A stretch of DNA of 9,705 nt, from the NCBI GenBank assembly GCA_011391115.1, contig JAABRC010000036.1, positions 1 to 9,705 of the forward strand, in the 5' to 3' direction. The notes under the pieces are model-generated. The model was not told the DNA's origin. It saw only the letters and a list, made by a program, of their open reading frames with translations, and made no database searches. The position numbers were made by a program, and so were the translations under genes. The stretch is from Candidatus Egaibacter danicus (GTDB lineage Bacteria > Pseudomonadota > Gammaproteobacteria > Burkholderiales > Burkholderiaceae). Positions within the stretch are counted from its first letter, which is position 1. Every line of letters begins with the position of its first letter. Positions 1-5,937 of the stretch are shown here, one piece after another.

Positions 1-1124
1 TGGGTTATGTCGCCTGGGTTTTGGCAAACAGGCCCCAGGTCGTCGATGCCAAAGACACGCCAACTCCAGCCACAACGGATGGAGAAGCCACTTGGGACGA
101 CCTTCAGCCAGTGGATCAACTGGGCCTTGAACTGGGCTACAGGTTGATTGCGTTGGTGGACAAAAACCGGCAGGGTGATCTGCTCACCCGCATCAAGGCG
201 GTGCGACGGAAGTTCGCGCAAGAGGTTGGCTTCCTCCCGCCGCCAGTGCATGTCAGGGACAACCTGGAGCTCAAACCCAGTGGCTACAGAATCACGCTGC
301 GGGGTGTCATCGTCGGTGAGGCGGAAGCTTTCCCCGGAATGTATCTGGCCATCAATCCAGGGGGAATTACATCACCACTCATCGGAACTCCCACCACTGA
401 TCCCGCCTTTGGCCTGCCGGCCCACTGGATTGATGAACGGCAGAAGGAAGCTGCACAAATGGCCGGATTTACCGTTGTTGATTCCGAGACTGTCATGGCC
501 ACCCATTTGTCACACTTGATGCAGGTTCAGGCCTCAAAACTTTTAAGTCGTATAGAGACACAACAACTCGTTGAACACGTGAGCAAGCAAGCCCCAAAAC
601 TGATCGAAGAGGTCGTGCCAAAACTGGTGTCAATCGCCATTTTCCAGAAGGTACTGCAGCTCTTGCTTGACGAGTCGGTCCACATTCGTGACATTCGGAC
701 CATCGTCGAATCTCTTGCAGAGCACGCTGGCAGCACGACCGATCCGGCAGAGCTGGCGCGACGTGTCAGAGTGGCACTGTCACCGGCCATCGTGCAACAG
801 ATTTACGGCCCATCACGAGAGCTCAACGTGATTGCCATTGATCCAGGACTGGAGCGTCTGCTGGTGCAAGCGCTGGGAAACACCTCCGGGCCAGCGCTTG
901 ACCCAGGCGTGGCTGAAATGCTGACACGTACCGCCGCAGAGGTAGCACTAAAACAGGAAGAAATTGGCATACCGGCTTGCCTCCTGGTGCCCGATCAAAT
1001 TCGCAGTGCCATCGCCAGACTGGTACGTCGGGTAGCTCCCAGATTGCAGGTTCTCGCTCACAGTGAAATTCCTGAAACACACACGATCCGCATTGGTCCG
1101 ATTCTTAGAGGCGCTCCATCATGA
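1..1124 (+). CDS. flhA: Flagellar export-gate protein FlhA, C-terminal part (5' end outside window)
   Basis: This is the C-terminal ~373 codons of FlhA, the large export-gate subunit of the flagellar type III secretion system in the inner membrane; the reading frame enters at base 3. The first residues (GYVAWVLANRP) look like the end of the last transmembrane segment. The rest is the cytoplasmic domain, which docks chaperone-substrate complexes. Family-typical stretches are LGLELGYRLIALVD, PPVHVRDNLELKPSGYRI, DPAFGLPAHWI, TVMATHLSHL and ESVHIRDIRTIVESLA. FlhA is usually about 690 residues with a cytoplasmic part of about 365, so the whole soluble domain is present and only the membrane half is missing. 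The TTG at base 21 is an internal codon, not a start. The stop codon overlaps the flhF start as ATGA, suggesting translational coupling. The identification is secure. Confidence 0.97.
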   Translation, partial: GYVAWVLANRPQVVDAKDTPTPATTDGEATWDDLQPVDQLGLELGYRLIALVDKNRQGDLLTRIKAVRRKFAQEVGFLPPPVHVRDNLELKPSGYRITLRGVIVGEAEAFPGMYLAINPGGITSPLIGTPTTDPAFGLPAHWIDERQKEAAQMAGFTVVDSETVMATHLSHLMQVQASKLLSRIETQQLVEHVSKQAPKLIEEVVPKLVSIAIFQKVLQLLLDESVHIRDIRTIVESLAEHAGSTTDPAELARRVRVALSPAIVQQIYGPSRELNVIAIDPGLERLLVQALGNTSGPALDPGVAEMLTRTAAEVALKQEEIGIPACLLVPDQIRSAIARLVRRVAPRLQVLAHSEIPETHTIRIGPILRGAPS

Positions 1125-2554
1125 ACATTCAGAGATTTATTGCTCCAACCGCGCGTGAAGCGCTCGCCAAAGCAAGGATGACATTTGGCGACGGAACACT
1201 GATTCTTTCAAACCGTCCGACTGCTGACGGAATTGAAGTGGTAGCCACCGCGGAAGACGCACTGGCGAGTCTCGATCGCGAAGACAGTGACAACAATCGG
1301 GCCAAAAGCGTGGCAGCCGACGGCCGACGGTCACTCGCGACAACCGTGACGCCAGACTCACGAGTGGAAGACGACGTGGCACAACTCTCAATGAGTACAT
1401 TGTCCTTTCAGGACTATGTTCGTGAAAGAATGTTGCGGCGACGCCAGGATGCTTCTGCAGAATCTTCAAAGGCACCCAGGTTTTCAGAGAGCCCGCCACG
1501 CCCCTCGCAGTCCGCCTCATCCATCCAGCTGAATGTTGCACCGCCCAAAAAGCCCGTTCTCCACAAAGCACCAGCTCAGACTTCCGTGAGCGCACCTGCG
1601 GCAGTGCCGCAGGCGTTGATGAATGAATTGCTTTCGATGAAGGAACTTATCGAGGAACGGTTCGACACATTGACCTGGCTTGGTCAGGCACGCCAGCACC
1701 CCATCGTGTCCAACATGATGCTGAAATTTGTCAGGGCTGGCTACTCTCCATTGCTGGCACGTACCATTCTTGAAAAACTTCCTGAAGAATCCGACGCCGC
1801 AGAGTCCATGCAATGGGTTCTTGATGTATTGGAACGCAATCTGAAAACCGATGCAGGGACCAAACCGCTTTTTGAAGAAGGTGGAACCTACGCGCTGGTT
1901 GGGTCAACCGGTGTTGGCAAAACCACCACAGCGGCCAAGCTGGCTGGCCTGTGTGCTCAAAAACATGGCTCCAGCAGTGTTGGATTGATCACGCTGGACA
2001 CCTATCGTGTGGGGGCACACGAACAGCTCAGATCTTATGGTCGAATGCTCGGCGTTGTTGCTCACCTCGCGCATGACCGCGCCGCTTTGCAGGATCTACT
2101 TGGGTTGCTTGGCAACAAAAAGATGGTCCTGATTGACACAACTGGCGTAGCACCACATGACCCACGACGTCGCGACATGATGGACGTGCTGGAACTCCCC
2201 AATGTCAATCGACTGCTCGTACTGAATGCCGGCAGCCAGGGCGATACCCTGGACGACGTAGTGACCTCATTCAAGACAAAGGGCGTGCAACAGGCCGTTC
2301 TTACCAAAGTCGATGAGGCCGTCAAGCTCGGCCCCGCGCTGGACGCAGCCATACGGCATCAGCTGCTGCTTCGTGGTGTAACAACCGGGCAGAAGGTTCC
2401 CGAGGATTGGGAGCGGGCTGAATCTGCAAAGCTTGTTCGGGCATCCATGCGTGCGCAAGGCAAGTCCGCCTTTGAACCCAAGGCGGTCGATCTCGGATAT
2501 TTCTTTGCACAGTCCTCTGGCAAAGCCACGTCCAGGGAAAACATCAATGCTTGA
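1121..2554 (+). CDS. flhF: Flagellar biosynthesis SRP-family GTPase FlhF
   Basis: FlhF is an SRP-type GTPase, paralogous to Ffh and FtsY, that helps set where and how many flagella are built. The 477-residue protein shows the expected three parts: an N-terminal B domain starting MNIQRFIAPTAREALAKA, a low-complexity Ser/Pro/Ala-rich linker around residues 105-165, and the N and G domains. The G domain contains the P-loop GSTGVGKTT (261-269), the SRP-family DTYRVGAHEQL (from 293), a G3 motif DTTG (339-342) and a G4 motif TKVDE (395-399). G3 is more often written DTAG in SRP GTPases, but the key Asp and Gly are present. The start overlaps the flhA stop by 4 bases and the end overlaps the next gene by 8, so it belongs to a tightly coupled flhA-flhF-flhG-like-fliA unit. 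Confidence 0.96.
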   Translation: MNIQRFIAPTAREALAKARMTFGDGTLILSNRPTADGIEVVATAEDALASLDREDSDNNRAKSVAADGRRSLATTVTPDSRVEDDVAQLSMSTLSFQDYVRERMLRRRQDASAESSKAPRFSESPPRPSQSASSIQLNVAPPKKPVLHKAPAQTSVSAPAAVPQALMNELLSMKELIEERFDTLTWLGQARQHPIVSNMMLKFVRAGYSPLLARTILEKLPEESDAAESMQWVLDVLERNLKTDAGTKPLFEEGGTYALVGSTGVGKTTTAAKLAGLCAQKHGSSSVGLITLDTYRVGAHEQLRSYGRMLGVVAHLAHDRAALQDLLGLLGNKKMVLIDTTGVAPHDPRRRDMMDVLELPNVNRLLVLNAGSQGDTLDDVVTSFKTKGVQQAVLTKVDEAVKLGPALDAAIRHQLLLRGVTTGQKVPEDWERAESAKLVRASMRAQGKSAFEPKAVDLGYFFAQSSGKATSRENINA

Positions 2555-3338
2555 TCTGTGCGCTGACCAAGGCGTGGGCCTGCGCCGCATCGCAATGAAT
2601 TCCTGTGCGAAGGCTATCGCTGTTGCGAGCCATGGCAGTCAGAACGGTGAGCTGCCACTTCTGTGGAGTCTTTGCACCACACTGGTTGAGCTGGGTCATA
2701 CCGTAACGGTACTGGATGGAACCATGGAAGAGCAACCTAACGAACCCGGCTTGATGCAGATTCTGGATGCACAACATTGGCAGCACGGCACACGAATGGA
2801 CAACGGATATTGGTCAGTGCTTCCAGCTGCAAGAGGTTTGCAGAGAATTTGTCAATCATCATCTGGCGCGGCGCCATCTCTGGAAAAACTCAATGGTCTA
2901 TTCGAAATCGACGAAATCGTCATTGTGTTTGCGCATGGCGACCTCCTGTCAAAAGTTTTGATAAACAGTGATGTTCAACCTCTGCTTGCCGTTTCTCACA
3001 TCCCCATGTCACTGATGACGGCATACCGTGCACTGAAGCAAATGCTCACTGCCGCCCAAATCCGTCCATTAATCGCCACGGTTAGCACGGATGCCACTCT
3101 GCAACCGGTCACCTCGCATCCCCTGCCCGGCAAGGCTTTGACCGATTGCGCCAGGAATTTCCTGGGTTGTAATTTACGATCCCCGCTGATCGTCAAGCTC
3201 CCTGAGGGAGATACCACATCGCCAAGCATAAATCGGCTGGTCACGCGGATGCTGGAAACGGCTATGCCACTTGACCGACATTTGCATATCACACCAACGC
3301 TTTGTGGGACACAGCCACAGTTTGCAGGGAGCCATTGA
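2547..3338 (+). CDS. Divergent FlhG-like (MinD/ParA-related) protein lacking a Walker A motif
   Basis: This 263-residue protein occupies the flhG position between flhF and fliA. Its fold-level pattern resembles FlhG/MinD: strand AKAIAVAS (21-28), a loop, a helix, then HTVTVLD (51-57), a segment resembling the FlhG gate YWSVLPAARGLQRI (87-100), and PMSLMTAYRALKQML near the FlhG 'talTDAYalik' region. The Walker A position reads SHGSQNGEL (28-36) where MinD/FlhG has SGKGGVGKT, so both lysines and the Thr are gone; the Walker B-like stretch reads VFAHGD. Near the N-terminus is DQGVGLR (7-13), resembling the FlhG DQAxxLR motif that stimulates FlhF. The start at 2547 is preferred because AGGGA lies about 8 bases upstream and it retains this motif. 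A longer frame reaching back to 2433 lies inside flhF. ATP binding is predicted to be lost; the role is inferred from position and partial resemblance. Confidence 0.72.
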   Translation: MLDLCADQGVGLRRIAMNSCAKAIAVASHGSQNGELPLLWSLCTTLVELGHTVTVLDGTMEEQPNEPGLMQILDAQHWQHGTRMDNGYWSVLPAARGLQRICQSSSGAAPSLEKLNGLFEIDEIVIVFAHGDLLSKVLINSDVQPLLAVSHIPMSLMTAYRALKQMLTAAQIRPLIATVSTDATLQPVTSHPLPGKALTDCARNFLGCNLRSPLIVKLPEGDTTSPSINRLVTRMLETAMPLDRHLHITPTLCGTQPQFAGSH

Positions 3339-4054
3339 TGTATACCGCCAAGGGGCAACTCGACCGCAACGCCATGATCAAGCAATATCAGCCGCTGGTC
3401 CGCAGGCTGGCCCACCATATGATGGCCAAACTGCCCCCCAGCATTCAGGTTGATGATCTGATTCAGGTTGGCCTCATTGGCCTTTCTGAAGCCCTTGCAC
3501 GCTTTGAAGCAACTCAAGGCGTTCAGTTCGAAACATTTGCTACACAACGCATTCGGGGAGCCATGCTGGATGAGCTTCGCGAAAACGACTGGATGTCCAG
3601 AGGGTCCAGAAAGAGCCAGAAAACAATCGAGCAAGCGCTCCGCCGGCTGGAACATCAGCTGGGCAGGAGTCCATCGGAGTCTGAAATCGCGTCAGAGCTG
3701 GGTATGACACTCGCTGACTACCAGAGTCTGCTGGGCAAAGTGAGAGGCACTCAGCTGGTCTACCTGGAAGACATGTCTCACGGCAATGAAGACGAGGACA
3801 ACTACCTTGATCGTCATGTGAGCGACAGCGAAGCAGATCCTCTTTCGGTTCTGCGGGATCAGCGCCTGCGACAGGCGCTGGTGGATGCCATCAAGCATTT
3901 GCCTGAACGCGAACAGTACATCATGAGCATGTACTACGAGCAGGACATGAATCTTAAGGAAATTGCAACCGTGTTGGGTGTTACTGAATCACGGGTTTGC
4001 CAACTCCACAGCCAATCAATCGCTCGCCTCAGAGCCAAGATGAGAGATCACTGA
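3338..4054 (+). CDS. fliA: Flagellar RNA polymerase sigma factor FliA (sigma-28)
   Basis: FliA is the sigma factor for late flagellar promoters; it is inhibited by FlgM. The protein has 238 residues, the usual length. Region 2 spans about 17-90 and includes DDLIQVGLIGLSEAL and the family signature FETFATQRIRGAMLDELREN. Region 3 includes QALRRLEHQLGRSPSESEIA. Region 4 ends with a helix-turn-helix, LKEIATVLGVTESRVCQLH (206-224). The start at 3338 has AGGGAG about 6 bases upstream; an in-frame extension to 3302 would run inside the preceding gene and add residues unlike FliA. The stop of the FlhG-like gene and this start share one base (TGATG), and the ribosome binding site lies inside the upstream gene, so translation is probably coupled. 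No dedicated promoter is visible. Confidence 0.97.
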   Translation: MYTAKGQLDRNAMIKQYQPLVRRLAHHMMAKLPPSIQVDDLIQVGLIGLSEALARFEATQGVQFETFATQRIRGAMLDELRENDWMSRGSRKSQKTIEQALRRLEHQLGRSPSESEIASELGMTLADYQSLLGKVRGTQLVYLEDMSHGNEDEDNYLDRHVSDSEADPLSVLRDQRLRQALVDAIKHLPEREQYIMSMYYEQDMNLKEIATVLGVTESRVCQLHSQSIARLRAKMRDH

Positions 4055-4070
4055 GGGCTCTTGGCCCTCA
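4052..4070 (+). terminator. Hairpin at the end of fliA, probable terminator
   Basis: A perfect 7-bp inverted repeat, TGAGGGC / GCCCTCA, flanks a 5-base loop and begins on the fliA stop codon itself. It is followed by TTT and then a C run, so the U tract is short. It sits where the flhA-flhF-fliA transcript should end, facing the convergent flgN gene. Termination is inferred from position and stem strength; a longer U run would have made this firmer. Confidence 0.55.
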
Positions 4071-4098
4071 TTTCCCCCGGAATTTCCCCGGAAAATTC
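4071..4098. repeat. Tandem 12-base near-repeat with A/T-rich inverted repeat between convergent genes
   Basis: Bases 4071-4082 (TTTCCCCCGGAA) are followed directly by 4083-4094 (TTTCCCCGGAAA), a tandem pair differing only in the C run and last positions. Each unit is itself nearly palindromic. Overlapping this, GAATTT (4080-4085) and AAATTC (4093-4098) can pair across 7 bases. The element lies between the ends of fliA and flgN, so a role in bidirectional termination or transcript 3'-end protection is possible. No known binding-site family is recognised. Confidence 0.45.
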
Positions 4099-4119
4099 GT
4101 TCGAGATTCGGATTTCGGG

Positions 4120-4138
4120 GCCGCCTGCCTGAGGCGGC
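4120..4138 (-). terminator. Strong G+C hairpin downstream of flgN, probable terminator for flgMN
   Basis: A perfect 7-bp, almost entirely G/C inverted repeat, GCCGCCT / AGGCGGC with a 5-base loop, begins 17 bases beyond the flgN stop codon on the minus strand. No U tract follows directly in that direction, although a short TTTT run occurs about 25 bases further on. It is placed correctly to end or protect the flgA-flgM-flgN transcript; factor-assisted termination or 3'-end stabilisation are alternatives. Confidence 0.45.
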
Positions 4139-4155
4139 TGCCAGGTGGCTTGAAA

Positions 4156-4536
4156 TCAGGCCGCCAGGACCGTGAAAGCTCCAGACTGCCGGCCAGGTCG
4201 GCCATAGGGTCCTGTGGATCCGGGATAAATTGACGCCTGTGCGGAAGGCAGCACATGAAGCAACGCCCGGTCAATCGAAACGGTGCGGCGGGACAAGCCC
4301 TCTCGCAATACCGAGATACTTGCAGTCAAAGCCTTCAGACGCTGCTCGAGCCTCTGGTCCCGGTTAAGGGAAGCATCAAAACTGGTCAGTAATCCATGCA
4401 ACTCTCTGGATACTGCACACAAATCCTTCGATACCGACTCCAGTTTGATGGGCTCTCCATCCGTCAGGGCCAACACCACCACACCCACCTCATGCTCAAT
4501 GCGTGAGAGGGTTGCCTGTATCTGCGGTGAAATCAC
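4156..4536 (-). CDS. flgN: Flagella synthesis chaperone FlgN
   Basis: FlgN is the cytoplasmic export chaperone for the hook-filament junction proteins FlgK and FlgL. The 126-residue product is predicted to be largely helical, with a heptad-like central part (roughly 40-95) containing FDASLNRDQRLEQRLKAL, and a glycine/proline-containing tail with GSTGPYGRPGRQSG near the C-terminus, like the YGxxG tail of FlgN proteins. The start is GTG, not ATG: GGAG sits 6 bases upstream and no in-frame ATG occurs before the next stop codon. It lies 27 bases downstream of flgM on the same strand, the usual flgM-flgN pairing. FlgN sequences are poorly conserved, so the call leans on position, size and the C-terminal pattern. 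Confidence 0.85.
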   Translation of the reverse strand: MISPQIQATLSRIEHEVGVVVLALTDGEPIKLESVSKDLCAVSRELHGLLTSFDASLNRDQRLEQRLKALTASISVLREGLSRRTVSIDRALLHVLPSAQASIYPGSTGPYGRPGRQSGAFTVLAA

Positions 4537-4563
4537 AATGAACTCCGGGAAGCAAAACCGCGT

Positions 4564-4878
4564 CTAGCGGCGGGTTCGATCCAGCATTTCCTGAGCGTTC
4601 GCCAGCAGTTTGTCTGCGATCGCCTCAGCGTTAACCACATACGTGCCCTGTTCGATGGCTGATCGAACAGCATTGACCTTGTCGGCATCTACTTCTGCCG
4701 TATCCCCCCTGGAAACCTGCTCCAGCGTTCGCGCAGTGGTCGAGACGGTCACTGCAACGCCAGCTGACTTCGCCGTCTGGGTAGCAGTGGCCGCAGGACC
4801 ACTTGCCGGGCCAGCCTTGACCGAAGTCGGTGACACGGGCGGTGTAGCCGGAATATCTTTGGGTTGACCTATCTTCAT
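4564..4878 (-). CDS. flgM: Anti-sigma-28 factor FlgM
   Basis: FlgM binds FliA and blocks late flagellar transcription until it is exported through the finished hook-basal body. The 104-residue product starts MKIGQ, as FlgM proteins typically do. It has a Pro/Thr/Ala-rich, probably disordered N-terminal half (about 8-45) and a C-terminal sigma-binding half containing VDADKVNAVRSAIEQGTY and NAEAIADKLL, the conserved helices of the family. I place the start at ATG 4878 because GGAG lies 6 bases upstream; a frame beginning at TTG 4890 would overlap that ribosome binding site and add four unneeded residues. A sigma-28 promoter lies 43-69 bases upstream. Confidence 0.95.
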   Translation of the reverse strand: MKIGQPKDIPATPPVSPTSVKAGPASGPAATATQTAKSAGVAVTVSTTARTLEQVSRGDTAEVDADKVNAVRSAIEQGTYVVNAEAIADKLLANAQEMLDRTRR

Positions 4879-4920
4879 CGTGTTCTCCAAAACTACCTTG
4901 GATGTAGTCCAGTACGAATG

Positions 4921-4947
4921 CTATCGGCAGGCGTTTGAAAGACTTTA
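4921..4947 (-). promoter_or_regulatory. Sigma-28 (FliA) promoter of flgM-flgN
   Basis: Read on the minus strand, the element is TAAA (-35, bases 4947-4944), a spacer of exactly 15 bases, then GCCGATAG (-10, bases 4928-4921). The enterobacterial FliA consensus is TAAA-N15-GCCGATAA, so 11 of 12 defined bases match. It lies in the 96-base flgA-flgM gap, pointing at flgM, with the -10 about 42 bases from the flgM ATG. This matches the class 3 flgM promoter known in Salmonella, where FliA drives synthesis of its own inhibitor. Confidence 0.9.
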
Positions 4948-4974
4948 GTTCTTTTTGCAGTCATTTGCATATCC

Positions 4975-5724
4975 TTAAATTTCTATTTTGACTGTTCGGG
5001 TATCCAGTACCACGCCAGTCATGATCCGTCCGTTGTCCATTTTGACTCGTGCGGGTTGCCCTACAACACCAGCAGAAAGCGCCTGTCCATCTGACATGAT
5101 CTGGAAACCAGCTCCTTGTGCCACAACGCGAACCTGTGCACCAGCTTGAAATACCTGTGCCGGCCTGAACATCCCCTGGCGCAAAACCTGTCCAGTGACC
5201 AAACCTCTGTTAGCGACATGCCCGACCCAGAGAGCCGGATCAATGACCACCGCACCGCTGTCCTCTGCCCAATCCACTTCGGCCTCCATCACGTCATCCT
5301 GCGTCAAAACGCTGCCCGCAGCCATGTTCCCCTTTATGACCCACGCCAGGCCGTAAGCTTTGACGGTGACTGGCAGGAAAACACTCCATCTGGCTGCGCC
5401 ATCTGCACATCGCAACCCCATGCGGGTTCGCCCCCACAAGCGACTTCCAGTTGGCAAGAAAGGTTCAACGCGATTGCACGGGGCAAGCCGGAGCCGGCTG
5501 TCGAGCGTGCCAAGAATCACTTCCATCTTCAATGCGGACGAACCGGAAGACCGGACGCTGGAGACCGCCTGATCCAGCCAGTGTCGGGTTGTTTCGATCA
5601 TGTCGGACTCGGCAGATGAAGTCTGCCCGTGCGCCATGCCGGCGATGAATACCAAGACCAGCCCCAAGGCCTTGCGGATCACGGAATCCATGTTCAATTG
5701 ATATCCCGGCATGGCATCCATCAT
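4975..5724 (-). CDS. flgA: Flagellar basal body P-ring formation chaperone FlgA
   Basis: FlgA is a periplasmic chaperone needed to assemble the P-ring protein FlgI around the rod. The 249-residue product has an export signal (basic VIRK, then ALGLVLVFIAG, then MAHGQ near residue 33), a region with two cysteines (83 and 106) that could form the family disulfide, and a C-terminal SAF-type part from about GNMAAGSVLTQDDVMEAEVDW, ending with the MDNGRIMTGVVLDTRTVKIEI pattern typical of FlgA. The start is uncertain: ATG 5724, 5721 and 5712 lack good ribosome binding sites, while ATG 5691 would give a 238-residue form with a conventional short signal-peptide n-region. It is divergent from flgB and leads into flgM and flgN, as in the classical flgAMN operon. 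Confidence 0.93.
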   Translation of the reverse strand: MMDAMPGYQLNMDSVIRKALGLVLVFIAGMAHGQTSSAESDMIETTRHWLDQAVSSVRSSGSSALKMEVILGTLDSRLRLAPCNRVEPFLPTGSRLWGRTRMGLRCADGAARWSVFLPVTVKAYGLAWVIKGNMAAGSVLTQDDVMEAEVDWAEDSGAVVIDPALWVGHVANRGLVTGQVLRQGMFRPAQVFQAGAQVRVVAQGAGFQIMSDGQALSAGVVGQPARVKMDNGRIMTGVVLDTRTVKIEI

Positions 5725-5937
5725 TTCGTTTTTGAATTAAGTAATGCGTTCATAGTTTGCAAAGAGCTATTTCCACCCAAGCAACTATAGGCAAGTCACT
5801 GCACAAGAAACCACTCAAGTAGAGCCGAAATCCCCCGTTATTCGGTGTATCGGCAATTAAAGGTTTCCTCACAATTGATTCACATCGAAATCCTGGATGA
5901 CCACCAGGATGGTGGGCAACAAGAGTGGAGGTGTTTC
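5725..5937. promoter_or_regulatory. Divergent flgA / flgB control region
   Basis: This 213-base gap separates the divergent flgA and flgB genes and must carry the early/middle promoters of both the rod-hook operon and flgA-flgM-flgN. I found no sigma-54 -24/-12 element and no sigma-70 pair with acceptable spacing, nor a TAAA-N15-GCCGATAA element. A sequence AAATAGC on the minus strand (5772-5766) resembles half of an enterobacterial FlhDC box, but the partner half is not in register. The plus-strand end holds the overlapping hairpins described separately. The regulatory role is inferred from layout. Confidence 0.6.
5890..5918 (+). promoter_or_regulatory. Two mutually exclusive hairpins in the flgB leader
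   Basis: ATCCTGG (5890-5896) pairs perfectly with CCAGGAT (5904-5910) across 7 bases. The overlapping CCACC (5901-5905) pairs with GGTGG (5911-5915) across 5 bases, and TG/CA pairs extend this after one mismatch to 5898-5918. The two stems share bases, so only one can form at a time. The structure ends about 8 bases before the flgB ribosome binding site GGAGG (5927-5931). As DNA it could equally be an operator; function is unproven. Confidence 0.4.

Noticed and set aside
2996..3655. 219-codon open frame on the minus strand across the FlhG-like gene and fliA
   Set aside because: It lies fully antisense to two coding genes with family-level support, has no recognisable domain, and is composed like a shadow frame (Cys/Ser/Arg-rich segments).
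5116..5619. 167-codon plus-strand open frame inside flgA
   Set aside because: Antisense to flgA, which has a signal peptide, paired cysteines and a conserved C-terminus; the plus-strand product shows no family pattern.
5766..5772. AAATAGC on the minus strand upstream of flgA as half of an FlhDC box
   Set aside because: Only one half-site fits; the inverted partner is not found at the expected 10-12 base spacing, so it is noted as a weak candidate only.
5786..5793. GCCTATAG on the minus strand as a sigma-28 -10 element for flgA
   Set aside because: It matches 6 of 8 bases of the -10, but the four bases 15 upstream read GTTT, not TAAA, so there is no -35.
5845..5937. In-frame N-terminal extension of flgB by 31 codons
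   Set aside because: The added residues are unlike FlgB and the start has no Shine-Dalgarno, while ATG 5938 has GGAGG 6 bases upstream.
5725..5937. Sigma-54 (-24 GG / -12 GC) promoter in the flgA-flgB gap
   Set aside because: No sequence close to TGGCAC-N5-TTGC was found on either strand of the gap.
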